Notes: a model not told the origin generated them from the sequence alone. A stretch of DNA of 64,000 nt from Pomphorhynchus laevis (GCA_012934845.2 WNNJ02003798.1:1-64000); one strand, 5' to 3'. Positions 11,521-21,485 are shown, counted from the stretch's first letter. Made by a program: numbers and translations.

Positions 11521-11530
11521 TACAATTTTT

Positions 11531-12065
11531 AAAGCTGCGCTCCTTGTCTACAAAAATGCTCTTTGTATATAAAATAGGTTTAGGTTCTTCTTCTGTTGTT
11601 CTTTATTTTTTTCGGATTGCTTGTTGCGTCGATTACTCAGTGATTGTTAGTAGTTAGTGATTGAGTAAGAGAGTTCATATTTCTGTATTAATTTGTAAGT
11701 AGTTAGTAATCAAGAATTTTTGCTTTATGAATATAAACTGTTTTGAAATCGTTCGTCTAAAAACGTTCTTCTGAAGCTCTTGTTTTAATTATACCGTAAT
11801 TAATTTACGTTCAATTCATTTATTAAAAAATTTATAAATTTAAATTAATATTTTAAGATATCTTAAAATATTAATTTACAGATTATTAATACAAAGATTT
11901 TATATAAACTATATTAAACATTAATAATAATATTATTAAATCTATTATTTTTTAAACTAAAAAAATAATAGATTTATAGGATAAAATCTATATTATTATT
12001 AAAATATTATTAAAATATTATTAAAATATTATTAAAATTATTATTAAAATAATAGATTTATAGGA
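11531..12065. other. no gene seen; AT-rich
   Basis: AT-rich sequence. The last part (11990-12070) is a short run of repeated attaaaatatt units next to the RLE-like ORF. Confidence 0.5.
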
Positions 12066-12925
12066 TAATAATAGGGGAAATACTAGAGGATCTTTGTGAT
12101 GGTTACCGGAAAAATAATCGGAATATATACGAGCAACTTAAGAAACAAATTTTGGAAAATGCAAGTGAAGAAATGGCTCGAAGTATACAGCATGCTGCAC
12201 AGAAGAATGCCTCAATTTGGTTGACATCTATTCCTTCGAAACCGTCTGGATTCTATTTACAAAAGCAACAGTTTTCGGATGCACTTGCGATAAGATACAA
12301 TATACCAATTAAAAGTAAGGGAATTTGTCGATGTTCAGAAGTGTTTAACTTAAGACATGTACTCTCTTGTAGAGTCGGCGGCGGAACAATTATCAGACAC
12401 AACGCCATACGCGACACGATCGGCTCGATACTAAGTGAGGCGCATGATCGCATGGATCGGGAAGTGGAATTACGACCAGTAGATGAGGGTATAGTGTTTG
12501 CATCTAGCACTACAACGAGGGATAGATCCGCGAGAATGGACATTGTGTGTATGAATTTTTCAGAGGGTAGGATGGAGCGGTCTTATGTCGACATTTGCGT
12601 TTTTAACCATTTAGCTCCATCCTATGCTCACCAAACTGTCAGTTCCACATTCGACTATCATTCAAATCGCAAGATGGCTAAATATGGTGAGCGTGTTTCA
12701 CTGGTGGAGGATGGGATTTTCATACCAGCCATTGTTTCGACCGCTGCTGGAATTGGGAGAGAATTGGATCTCTTATTAAGAAAAGCTGCACGATATATTG
12801 CCATCAAAAACAAACAATCGTACGCAAACTGCATTTCTGACATACGAAGGCGATTATGCTTTAGCGTACAAAGAACGATCTCTGCGACTATTCGGATGGC
12901 AGAGTTAACTACTGTTTCACATTGA
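12066..12925 (+). CDS. retroelement C-terminal domain, restriction-like endonuclease-like
   Basis: The frame is open from 12066 to a stop at 12925; there is no clear start, and the first ATG is at 12158. It opens with helical sequence (IYEQLKKQILENASEEMA). Then come ASIWLTSIPSKPSGF, CRCSEVFNLRHVLSCRVGG and IIRHNAIRD, and later RSARMDIVC and YVDICVFNH. The order C-x-C, H-x4-C, RHN, R-x-x-R-x-D followed by D-I-x-V-F resembles the CCHC finger plus nuclease core of RLE-type LINEs. The same domain occurs C-terminal to RTs in several invertebrate genomes. No RT is present upstream, so this is a 5'-truncated copy. A second piece is at 15160-15395. Assignment to RLE is inference. Confidence 0.55.
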
Positions 12926-13450
12926 GAAACTTTTTTGTATTATATTGCCCAGTCTGGGATCGTAAATTTCAATTTGAGGCCCATTTGCGGGAACCTAAGT
13001 TAATATGTTTATTTTTAATAAATTGTTCATTATTAAAAAAAAAATTATTTTTTAAACATACTTTTTAATAAAAATAATGTTTTATAATAAATTAAATAAA
13101 TTTATAAATTAAAATTTAAAGATTATTATTTATAATCATTTCAATTAAATAAATTTTATATTTTATAACAATATTTTGTAAAATTATTGGATTAAATCTA
13201 TAAGGTGATGACTAAACTCGTAGACAGTAAGATGTTATAATAATATATTATATATTTATATTAATTAATATATTATTATATTTATTAAATTTGTACACAT
13301 TTGTTAGTAAGATGATTTAAGTTAATTATAGTCAATGCTGAAAATCAATGCTAATATTCTATAAAAATATCAGCGTACAAACTAGGAATTAGTAATTAAA
13401 TATGTTGAATTGTAGATGGTAGTCCATGCGATTTCAAGTGATTTTATATA
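12926..13450. other. no gene seen; intergenic AT-rich sequence before MED31
   Basis: AT-rich sequence with no motif. A possible acceptor (tatatatttttag at about 13445-13457) precedes the MED31 frame, which is open from there, so a short 5' exon or trans-splice site is possible. Confidence 0.4.
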
Positions 13451-13507
13451 TTTTTAGGGAAGAAATATATCTGGCTATTTTATTATGTCGCTTTTAGATT
13501 TGATGTT

Positions 13508-13849
13508 ATGAAAAAATTACAAGATGATTTCAATCGAATTCGTTTTGAACAAGAACTGGAATTTGTCCAATGTCTTGGTAATCCAGGATATATCAACTAT
13601 CTAGCGCACCATGGTCTTTTGAGGGATAAGCGGTTTATAAACTATTTCAAATACCTATTGTATTGGACACGTCCCGAATACGTTAAATACATTCATTATC
13701 CGGTAGCACTGGATGTACTTAGGCTTTTGCAAAATCCAGAATTCAGAGAAGCAACAAGCAATCCAAATGTTACTGCGCTTATAGACGAGCAGATTTATAG
13801 ACAGTGGACTAGTATGTTTCAGAAAATGTCTGGTATATTAAAGGAATAA
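13508..13849 (+). CDS. MED31: Mediator complex subunit 31 (SOH1)
   Basis: A 113-residue intact ORF that matches MED31 along its length. RIRFEQELEFVQCLGNPGYI corresponds to the conserved start RL.F..ELEFVQ.LANP.Y; then NYFKYLLYWTRPEYVKYIHY matches the MED31 YLLYW..P.Y..Y signature, and the C-terminal helix contains FIDEQ-like LIDEQIY. Human MED31 is 131 residues, with a longer N-terminus. MED31 is a small helical subunit of the Mediator middle module, linking transcription factors to RNA polymerase II in the nucleus. I chose the ATG at 13508 because it directly precedes the conserved region; the frame is also open upstream to a possible acceptor near 13457. It is a single coding exon with no repeats inside. 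Confidence 0.93.
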   Translation: MKKLQDDFNRIRFEQELEFVQCLGNPGYINYLAHHGLLRDKRFINYFKYLLYWTRPEYVKYIHYPVALDVLRLLQNPEFREATSNPNVTALIDEQIYRQWTSMFQKMSGILKE

Positions 13850-14320
13850 ATTGACACGATGAAAATCATTAATTTTCGAAGTACAAATTAAGTACTTACT
13901 AGTCTGTTATGTATCAAAATTTTGTAAATGACTTATCCAAGTTAAACAACTATTGCTTTTATATTTGTATCGACTATAAATTAGTGCTTTGCTGATTCTG
14001 TTTCAAAATTCCAAATTTAAATAATTAAATAATTTGAATAATTATTTAAAAAATGTTTTAAATTATTATTTAAAAATTATTATTTAAAAATTATTTTTTA
14101 ATTGTAAGTTAATTATATTTTTTAATTATTATTTAAAATATTTTATTTTATTTTTTTTAATTATTATTTAAATATCAATTATTTGAATAATTAATAACAT
14201 AAATTATTTTTAACACTCGTTTTATTAAATAGTAGTCGAGCAATTCCATATTTAATGTTATGGAAACATTTTAACGATAAAATTAATGTTAACTCGCGAC
14301 TTGTCAGCAGTAACCATTAA
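13850..14320. other. no gene seen; downstream of MED31
   Basis: Holds the MED31 3' flank and a run of simple aattatttaaaa-type sequence (14020-14190). No motif was found. Confidence 0.4.
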
Positions 14321-14324
14321 GAAA

Positions 14325-14515
14325 TTTCGCTGATTCTGTCATTTCGCAGTCATTTCGCTTAGTCAAGCATTTCGCAGCCATTTCGATGACTCGGGCATTT
14401 CGCAGCCATTTCGCTGACTAGGGCATTTCGCAGCCATTTCGCTTACTCAAGCATTTTGCAGCCATTTCGCTGACTCGGGCATTTCGCAGCCATTTCGCTG
14501 ACTCGTGCATTATCG
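14325..14515. repeat. tandem repeat, ~28-bp unit
   Basis: About seven imperfect copies of a unit like catttcgcagccatttcgct followed by gactcggg. No coding frame is supported through it. Confidence 0.8.
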
Positions 14516-15159
14516 CTGTTGTGCTCTTCCGCATACATTTGCAATGTAAAAACAGCTTGATTGATACTAACTTATTAATGTCAGTGGATTGCAAGTGTGT
14601 CCATGGTGGTCTACGATTATCTGCTTCTTTACACCTAAAAGAAGATATAATGTCCAATGCTATTTAACTGATTTAGCACATCTGCTGCATCCATCAACCA
14701 ATTTTCAAAACTATCACATGCAAAATATATAATTTAAAAATGCATTTTTGTAAGTTTGGGTTGATCAGGTCCAACGTGACCGATTAATACATTTTCTTCT
14801 TATTTAAACTATTTGACAGTTAAAACTTTGCAATTTTACGATTTTGACATTTCCTTAATTTACATTGTTGCTGTTAAAATGATTTTTCAATGCTAAACAA
14901 CAGTTGCCTTCTATATTTGTAACGAATGTAGATAATAATAATTCCATGAGCATGGATTTCGCAAAGTTGCTCGTAGAAACAAATGCTTATTCTTATGTGG
15001 AAAATATTAATTAAAATATTGATATTAATTAATATGAAATATTAATATTAAATATAATATATATTTATAATATAAGTTATTATTATGTGTACAATTCTAA
15101 TGGGCACGCACCCCCAGCATTTGAAAATCAAGAGTAAAATATATATTTAAATTATTTCC
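14516..15159. other. no gene seen
   Basis: AT-rich; no motif or repeat of note could be identified. Confidence 0.4.
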
Positions 15160-15395
15160 GCACTGCTGCTTTCATCTCCTCGTAACGGTATTGCCACACA
15201 TTTTCTTCTGGGTGCACGGATACAGTATGATGCGGCTCTTGCAAGGGCAATGATCAACCTTGATCGTATTCCGGCTATGACTTCTCCATAACTTCTTTTG
15301 TGTTTGAGAGAAATCTTTTTCGCCATTGTCTTCAGAAGTATGGAGGTAGTAGGTGCGATTGCTCCGTTAGTTGCTAATATAACTGGGCTACTTCA
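15160..15395 (-). pseudogene. fragment of RLE-like retroelement C-terminal domain
   Basis: The - strand frame reads ATNGAIAPTTSILLKTMAKK and KRSYGEVIAGIRSRLIIALA, ending YCIRAPRRKC. It aligns with the last ~60 residues of the ORF at 12066-12925 (STAAGIGRELDLLLRKAARY, then KQSYANCISDIRRRLCFSV). It is a 5'-truncated fragment of a related but clearly diverged copy on the opposite strand. Confidence 0.6.
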
Positions 15396-16780
15396 CACTG
15401 TTATAATATAATATATTATTAGACAATTTATACGGTTTTCATTATTAATCTTCGATTCACTTGCTTTATAATTTGAAATTTATTATGTTTTATAACTTAT
15501 ATTAAATTTATTATGTTTTATAATATTAAATTAATGACATTAATAAACGTTTTTATGACTAATGTTATTATGACTAATGCTAGTCATATGATTTGAATTC
15601 AAAGATTATAAAATCTCTAACAAAATTAAGTGTTTCTTAGCACCTTTTACGGGTTGTTAATTACTATTCCTATATAATAACCAATCCTAAGTAAAAATTT
15701 CAATTTAGACAATATAGAAAATATGCTAATTGTTCATATCATTGGTTGCAATATCATTTTAATCATTTTATTATTTTTTGATATAATCTAAACGCGTGAA
15801 GTTTCGATGAAAGAAAAAGTTTAACGCGTGAAGTTTCGATGAAAGAATAATTTTGCTATTTAGTTTATTGAGCGACAGATCAGATCAAATATTCGCTTGC
15901 AAATTTACTAAAAATTGATGCAAAGGAAGTATATGTGCACCAATATGGACAGGTAAAAGGTTTTAGGCTAACGGTGAATTAATGGAGTAAGATCGATGAC
16001 CAAAGTTTGAAGTGTGATTTTATCTTCTAGTATAAGATATTCGAGAAAGCGTAAAAATTAAGTAGTTGATATGAGAAAGGTCGAGAGAAATAAGGACAAT
16101 GTAAACAAAGTAGTTGAAATAAAACGGGCCAGTGAAGTTTGGAGATTCGACGAATTGGTCAAAACGATGTAGACGGAAAATAATATGAATTACAACGTTT
16201 AAGATACACTGGAGAGGTAAATTGGTGTTTTTGGAGGAGACGGCTAATGTGCTGAGACAGTATTAAATTTTAGGGAAACTTAGGGAAGAGATTAGACTAA
16301 GGCATGTTAGAAAATCTGTAAGTATTAAAGGTTAAAGATTCTTAAAAAATTTTAATCTTAAATAAATAATTTTTTATATATTTTTTATAATTAATCTTTA
16401 AATAAAAGAGTTGGATATCCTTATATATTAATAATTTTTAACTAATTTTTTGTAAATATATCCGTTACGGTCACCATTTTGCATATTCTCTATATCTGCA
16501 TCGTAAATATTCATGAAAGAGACCAAATTATAGGATTATCACAGCACAACGTCCATAGTAACAAGGCAATTAAATTGCTTATGCTTTTAAAGCATTTCTT
16601 TTATAATATTTTGATTACTATTCATCCTTGAATATTAGTAGAATTAAACTTAAAAATCATAAAAGAACGTATATTAGACGTTTACGTTAGTTAACCGTTT
16701 ACTATCGAGAATATTGTATTTTGCTACTGACCAAGGGGTAACCCAAAAACGTTTTTAAATAAAATTGCAAAAGAAGCTTG
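15396..16780. other. no gene seen; small tandem duplication at 15787-15850
   Basis: Mostly AT-rich. At about 15793-15850 a 30-base unit containing cgcgtgaagtttcgatgaaa occurs twice in tandem. 15850-16330 is purine-rich but has no readable protein. Confidence 0.4.
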
Positions 16781-16789
16781 GTTTAATTT

Positions 16790-17045
16790 TATATACTTAC
16801 CTATTTTGATATATTTATGAATCCGACAGACACAAGGATCCCAAGCTGTGGTTCAAATAACCCAATTGATACTTTCAATATATATAAAGAAGAAACACCA
16901 AAAACTGCAGACAAAAATTTAAATTGACAAAGCCTAAAAAGGCGAAACGTTTTAGAAATAATTTGTCTACAGTCTTCGGTGTTTATTCTTTATATTAATA
17001 GCATATGAATTTGCAGTCATATCTGAGTCCCGAAGAACAGTGTTA
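16790..17045 (+). mobile_element. PLE 3'-terminal region
   Basis: Contains a hammerhead-derived tail (16924-16949) of the same type as the tail behind the PLE at 18541-19800: a hairpin GCC...GGC, then GAAACGTTTT. No coding part is left. Confidence 0.5.
16924..16949 (+). ncRNA. hammerhead-like motif in PLE 3' tail
   Basis: TTGACAA, stem GCC(TAAAAA)GGC, then GAAACG. The layout is that of CUGANGA - stem II - GAAA, known from PLE terminal hammerheads, but the first core box departs from consensus, so cleavage activity is doubtful. Confidence 0.35.
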
Positions 17046-17157
17046 CATTATTAACGATAATCGATTATATATATATTGAATAGTTGCTGGGTCACACGAG
17101 GTGACTTTCGCATTGAAAACCAGCTACAGAATCCTTCCCTCATGATATCCAATTCCA

Positions 17158-17256
17158 TACACCCTGACTACTAACGGCTCCATTGCCACAGGCGTTTTCG
17201 TTTCGCCCGCTTTTTGCCACATGTTGGTAGCCCCGGGCTCGTCAGAAGGCTGACTA
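17158..17256 (-). ncRNA. hammerhead ribozyme candidate, unit 1
   Basis: On the - strand: CTGACGA (17245-17239), perfect 5-bp stem II GCCCG/CGGGC (17238-17234 with 17209-17205), then GAAA (17204-17201). Stem III is closed by A-T and C-G, with an inner AACG/CGTT helix. The GTC cleavage triplet is at 17168-17166. Stem I pairs GCCTT with AGGGT (five pairs, two of them G-U). The order is type I. Stem III has an internal loop, so activity needs testing. Confidence 0.55.
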
Positions 17257-17290
17257 CCAACTCTTCACATTTTGAAACTTGACACATCCG

Positions 17291-17343
17291 GGATTTGAGC
17301 TGTCGCTCTCCGTACTTTGGCTTGCGCTCTTGACTGCTAGGCT
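17291..17343 (-). promoter_or_regulatory. tRNA-like internal pol III promoter boxes, unit 1
   Basis: A box TAGCCTAGCAGT (from 17343-17332) matches TRGCNNAGYNGG except at the last base. B box AGCTCAAATCC (from 17301-17291) is close to GGTTCRANNCC. The spacing is 30 bases, and both lie upstream of the hammerhead on the same strand. Confidence 0.45.
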
Positions 17344-17601
17344 ACGAATCCAGGATTTCCGGATTTCACACAGTATATAAAAACTTCCATCATGATATCC
17401 AGAAACTGTATTGTCCGAGATGCTCTCTGGCATGTTTATTATAGATTGTTTCGTATAGGATCATGAATATCGATTGAAATCGGGACTGGTGATCCTTTGA
17501 TGGATGCTTATTTATGTATTGAATAGTTGCTAGGTCACACAAGGTGACTTTCGCATTGAAAACCAGCTACAGAATCCTTCCTTCATGATATCCAATTCCA
17601 T

Positions 17602-17699
17602 ACACCCTGACTACTAACGGCGCCATTGCCACAACCGTTTTCGTTTCGCCCGCTTTTTGCCACATGTTGGTAGCCCCGGGCTCGTCAGAAGGCTGACTA
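17602..17699 (-). ncRNA. hammerhead ribozyme candidate, unit 2
   Basis: Same core as unit 1: CTGACGA, GCCCG/CGGGC, GAAA, GTC, AGGGT. The inner stem III helix is longer here (AACGG with CCGTT), because unit 2 differs from unit 1 in a way that adds a pair. Confidence 0.55.
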
Positions 17700-17733
17700 C
17701 CAACTCTTCGCCTTTTGAAATTTGACTTATCCG

Positions 17734-17785
17734 AGATTCGAGCTGTCGCTCTCCGTACTTGGCTTGCGCTCTTGACTGCTAGGCT
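17734..17785 (-). promoter_or_regulatory. tRNA-like internal pol III promoter boxes, unit 2
   Basis: A box identical to unit 1 (17785-17774). The B box here reads AGCTCGAATC, closer to the consensus GTTCGAATC. Confidence 0.45.
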
Positions 17786-18046
17786 ACGAATCCAGGATTA
17801 CCAGATTTCACACAGTATATGAAACCTTCCATCATGATATCCAGAAACTGCATTGTCCGAGATGCTTCTCTGGCATGCTTATTATAGATTTTATCATATG
17901 AGATCATGAAGATTGATTGAAATCGGGACTGGTGATCCTTTGATGGATGATTATTTATGTAATAAGCAATGGATGCTTATTTATGTAATAAGCATCTATC
18001 TTATATATCCATCTTATATATATCCATCCATATATATATAATAGTA

Positions 18047-18540
18047 GTGCACGGATGTACTGAGTAGACAACGGTCCAGGATTTCTTACGAAATACGGCA
18101 TTTATACTAAATGGTGTTGCTTGATAGACTGGACTTAGATTCACGACTTTCAATCACCATGTCACTTCTAGACGACCACTTCAGCATCAAAATGATGAGT
18201 ACCCGGCAACACTCATCAGTAGAATGAGGTACACACTGGTCGTTTCGGTTGCCTGTGTGACATTGTGAATAAAGGCGTTTCCGACACTTTGCTTAATTGT
18301 CTGAGGCTTACGCTCTTAACCAGATCGAATTGCTGTGCGGACCATCCTTAAACACTAGGCAGAGGTTGTTGCTAAATTGTCGCTGCACTCGTTGGATCCT
18401 AAATGGATACGGCAGGTATAATAGTAGTGCACGGATGTGCTGAGTAGACAACGGTTCAGGATTTCTTACGAAATACGGCATTTATACTAAATGGTGTTGC
18501 TTGATAGACTGGACTTAGATTCACGACTTTCAATCACCAT
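18047..18540. repeat. tandem repeat, ~374-bp unit, second copy truncated
   Basis: 18047-18169 recurs at 18421-18540 almost unchanged (tagtagtgcacggatgt start). The second copy then runs straight into PLE coding sequence at 18541, so this is probably the pseudo-LTR of that PLE. Confidence 0.65.
18165..18262 (-). ncRNA. decayed hammerhead-like motif in PLE terminal repeat
   Basis: On the - strand TTCTA precedes CTGATGA, and GTC is followed by TAGAA, giving a perfect 5-bp stem I. The second core box reads GAAG instead of GAAA, and stem II is irregular. GGCAAC/GTTGCC can also pair across the region. Orientation is opposite to the PLE frame downstream. Confidence 0.35.
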
Positions 18541-18786
18541 ATAAGCAAAACGTAGGCGTGGCCATGGGAACCCCGGTCGCACCAACATTGGCGGTGATAT
18601 TTTTGAATATCTATGAACAGAATTTCTTTTCACTTCATAGCAAAACAAATTCCACGCACTGAATAATTATGGACCAATGCATTTCACCTTAGACGTTATA
18701 GGCACTGTAAATTTCTTAGACACAACAATATGGTTTGAAAACGGCAAGTTAAATTCAACGATATATCAAAAGTCATCATCAAAAAA

Positions 18787-19521
18787 GTGTATCTACATCC
18801 AAGGAGCAACCACCCTCCAAATCAAAAAAGGTCAATAATTTATGCGGAAGCCTTAAGAATACTCAGAATTTGCAGTAACAAGCAAGACGCAAATGAGAGA
18901 TTGAAGAAAATGAAATTTGATCTGATAAGAAGAGGATATACCCAACGTGAAATTTACAGAGTATTACATAAAGCGAAATTAAAACAAAATGAAACTAATC
19001 TGCAGATTAAAAATGTACCTATCAACTATAATGTAATTGTCCCATATCACAATGGACTTAGAACCTTACAACGCGATCTTAATAGCACGATAAATATTAT
19101 AAGACGGCAAATTAACCTCCCACAAGTTAATGTAAGAGTAGTTTTCTCAGGCAGTAGCATAGGCAAGGCAATCATGAGCACAAAACTGTACGGCTTGAAT
19201 GAAAATTCAAACACAAAACCATCATGTGTAAAATGCAAAAGAGAAAGAGCAAAATGCTGTGAAAATGTGAAAGAGAGCTCGTACTTTGTAAGCAACTCTA
19301 CAAAACTCAAATATAATCTTACCAAACCAACCAGTTGTAAATCGAAAGGTATTGTATACAGTGCATCTTGTACAATGTGCAATGCTCAATACATCGGAGA
19401 AAGTGGTCTAATAATGAACATTCGTTTAAACAACCGCCGTAGCGATCTAAACAGAGGATGCACGGAAAAAGATGCGGTAGTTCGACATTGCATAACACAA
19501 CACGAAAAAAGATGTATTTGA
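18787..19521 (+). pseudogene. PLE ORF: post-RT region, linker and GIY-YIG endonuclease
   Basis: A 244-residue open stretch. Residues 1-60 are the PLE region after the RT (SNHPPNQKRSIIYAEALRIL). The middle carries NVRVVFSGSSIGKAIMSTKL. Residues 135-160 form the Cys-rich linker, and 185-225 are GIY-YIG with GIVYSASC, AQYIGESG and LNNR. Reverse-transcribing elements of this class nick DNA with GIY-YIG rather than an APE domain. The reading continues beyond this stretch toward about 19670 in a broken state. Confidence 0.85.
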
Positions 19522-19759
19522 ATACGTAGTAATTGAAAAAGACATACATGAAACTAAGAAGAGAAAGGCGATAGAGCAAAAATGGGTAGGACAATTAATG
19601 ACAGATATCTACCCTGGCATCAATGTGGAACATGTATACAAATTGAATGTCAACCATACAGGTATAACATAGAACTATTGTATACCCTCTCATTTTAAAT
19701 TTTTCGTTTTTTTTTTCTTTCTTGTTTGTACTAAATGTTACTTGTGACTGAATTCTAGA

Positions 19760-19785
19760 TTGAAAAAGCCATATATGGCGAAACG
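19760..19785 (+). ncRNA. hammerhead-like motif at PLE 3' end
   Basis: TTGAAAA, stem GCC(ATATAT)GGC, GAAACG, then the short tail. Same design as 16924-16949; the first core box is off consensus. Confidence 0.38.
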
Positions 19786-19885
19786 TTTTGAATAAAGTTA
19801 ATATCTCCTATTAAAGCTGGTGTATTAATATTTATGAATACATATGAGTACTCCGTGAGGGTCCCAGCAGCAGTGCAACAATTTG

Positions 19886-19886
<1 letters not shown>

Positions 19887-19972
<86 letters not shown>
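19887..19972. repeat. (AT)n microsatellite, ~86 bp
   Basis: Uninterrupted AT dinucleotide run at the end of the PLE tail. Confidence 0.97.
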
Positions 19973-19974
<2 letters not shown>

Positions 19975-20511
19975 AAAACAGTCTGACAGATAAACAACGA
20001 GCAAATAAAAGTGTCAAAACTTGGAGATTGTCAACGTCTTTAAATAATCCCTGGATGTTGATAAGGGATCAAACCATGGTGTCTTTGCAGTTTGTGGAAT
20101 GTCGCAGTCACATTTCGGAGCTGACACTTTACCAAGTTTGAACATAAATCCTCGAAATCGACCGAAACCAGACCGCAGCATTTTTAATTGAACCCAATGT
20201 GAGCGGTTCAAGTCATTGCCAACCGGACTTAATGAAACACGAGGATTGAATGTATATAGTTGCGAACTAGATAACTAATTTGATAATATGCACATTTGGA
20301 TTAAAAAATATAAAAACATTATAAAATAATTTATCAATATATTTAATTGTATTTGCAAGTTAAATAATTAAATTGTTTTAATGTCTCAATCAATCATATA
20401 ATATATAGTTTTGAAAATTAAATACGAGAAACCTTTATTCGCCTAAAATAAGAATTTTTATTAAAATAAAATTGCAATTTTATTATTTAACTGGATTTAT
20501 TGTGTGTTCAG

Positions 20512-20748
20512 TTTACATGCATTGTCATCATGAAGTTAGTCCACAACGAATCGACGTTACCTGCATTAATATGAGTGATTTGTCAGAGATCGAAAAGATG
20601 CACCGTGTATTTAATTTGACAATCACATATTCAAAATTTACTCTAGATTACAAAATAGAACAACTGAAGTCGTTGGTTAAATTACAAATAGAACATTGTT
20701 ATGTTACAATGGATAGCCAACCTTTCTATATATCTAGCTCATTAAATG
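20512..20748 (+). CDS. possible internal exon of a leucine-rich-repeat-like protein
   Basis: Open frame between a good acceptor (gtgtgttcag, ending about 20511) and a consensus donor (AAT|GTAAGT near 20748). The peptide has a Cys pair early (MHCHHEVSPQRIDVTCINMS), then two LRR-like stretches (KMHRVFNLTITYSKF and IEQLKSLVKLQIEHC) spaced about 24 residues apart, as in the N-terminal cap plus repeats of extracellular LRR proteins. No partner exon is certain. A partial copy of this exon lies at 21423-21485. Function is not assigned. Confidence 0.4.
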
Positions 20749-20889
20749 TAAGTAAAACTTACGTATGTAATAAATAAATAAAGATTTTCTTAAAAAACTA
20801 TATGACCGATAAAAATCTATAAAGTACAAAATACAAGAAAAACATGTAGGTCATGAAGTAAAAAAGAGATAAATTTTTAGTCTCCATAT

Positions 20890-21370
20890 ATATTACAGCC
20901 TCAGGTCCAGCGGGATCTGAGCCTTCCAGCCAATCCAAAACGCTGCTCTCCGATTGAACCACACGGGGTCTTTCACACCACGAAGAATCCAATCGAGGTG
21001 GACTATGCTTGGTAATCGCGAGATGAGGAGCTTGAGAAACCTTAGTCTTTGCTCTGAGGACGTTTTCTGGAAAAGAAGACGAATCCGAGATAGCCCAAGT
21101 ACCCCAGAGGCGCACTTGGGTTTTCCCATTTAATTACATATGCTGAGCCCGTTTCAGGGTCCACCTAGCTCTCTTCAGAATACGTTTGGGTCTATCCAGA
21201 TCAGCTTTCGCTGACCAGTTTACCGTAATGGTAAACCCCAGGTATCTTACCCGACTTGTGAAGGAAGAGAGTGGTTGATTAGTAAATATGAAAGATAAAG
21301 CTGAAAGTGCTAGTCTTTTTAATTTCTTGGTGGTAAGGGCGCCATGTAAGACGACTACCTCCTATTTCGA
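20890..21370 (-). mobile_element. LINE fragment, RT thumb/C-terminal part
   Basis: The - strand reads VVLHGALTTKKLKRLALSAL, then SRVRYLGFTITVNWSAKADL and KRILKRARWTLKRAQ, the usual post-YADD layout of LINE RTs. After a frame change it reads LDWILRGVKDPVWFNRRAAF. Clade not determined. It lies just beyond the 3' end of RABAC1. Confidence 0.55.
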
Positions 21371-21422
21371 GGAGTTTAAAATGTATATTTTAATCTTTTT
21401 ATGGATTTATAGTATTATAATA

Positions 21423-21485
21423 TATCGACATTACTTATGAAAGATTTGTCAGAGTTCGAAAATATGCCCCATGTATTTAATTTAT
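21423..21485 (+). pseudogene. partial copy of the LRR-like exon at 20512-20748
   Basis: The stretch atcgacattact...tatttaattta repeats 20551-20620 (atcgacgttacctgc...) with a gap, including the shared ttgtcagag(a/t)tcgaaaa. The frame is broken, so this is an exon relic. Confidence 0.4.

Larger units (their letters stand above)
7405..11530 (-). mobile_element. long CR1-like LINE with ORF1, endonuclease and RT
   Basis: From 5' to 3' on the - strand: a basic stretch and PHD-like zinc finger (about 11520-11270), a Ser/Pro-rich ORF1 with an RRM-like segment (10977-10440), an APE-type endonuclease (10397-9600), reverse transcriptase (9016-8189) and the C-terminal domain (8189-7440). The 3' end lies in an A-rich run near 7415. 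A second copy of the 3' half is at 38332-39525, where the last ~60 bases match. ORF1 pieces of relatives are at 30291-31128 and 31590-32090. It is GC-richer than its surroundings and has a few frame breaks, so it is fairly recent but probably not active. Confidence 0.88.
17074..17965 (-). repeat. tandem dimer of a ~443-bp tRNA-like/hammerhead unit
   Basis: Two copies (17074-17516 and 17517-17965) about 93% alike by eye. On the - strand each has a tRNA-like region with an A box (TAGCCTAGCAGT) and B box (AGCTCAAATCC or AGCTCGAATCT) 30-32 bases apart. It is followed by a hammerhead-type core. The surrounding sequence is much richer in GC than the neighbourhood. The combination of pol III-type boxes, hammerhead and head-to-tail tandem copies resembles flatworm SINE-like hammerhead repeats and retrozymes. 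No protein is encoded. Confidence 0.6.
18541..19870 (+). mobile_element. Penelope-like element: RT C-terminal half, linker, GIY-YIG and 3' tail
   Basis: Starts within the RT at GVAMGTPVAPTLAV, passes the post-RT signature (LRILRICSN), a Cys-rich linker (SCVKCKRERAKCCEN) and the GIY-YIG nuclease (VYSASCTMCNAQYIGESG). It ends in a tail with a hammerhead-like hairpin (19760-19785). It is the best-preserved PLE of the window; the 5' RT part is missing and a few breaks are present. Confidence 0.88.

Noticed and set aside
17340-17400. Functional tRNA gene
   Set aside because: A and B boxes are present, but no acceptor stem or anticodon arm can be folded; tRNA-derived repeat instead.
19832-20017. 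Open frame of repeated Tyr-Ile
   Set aside because: It is only the translation of the AT microsatellite.
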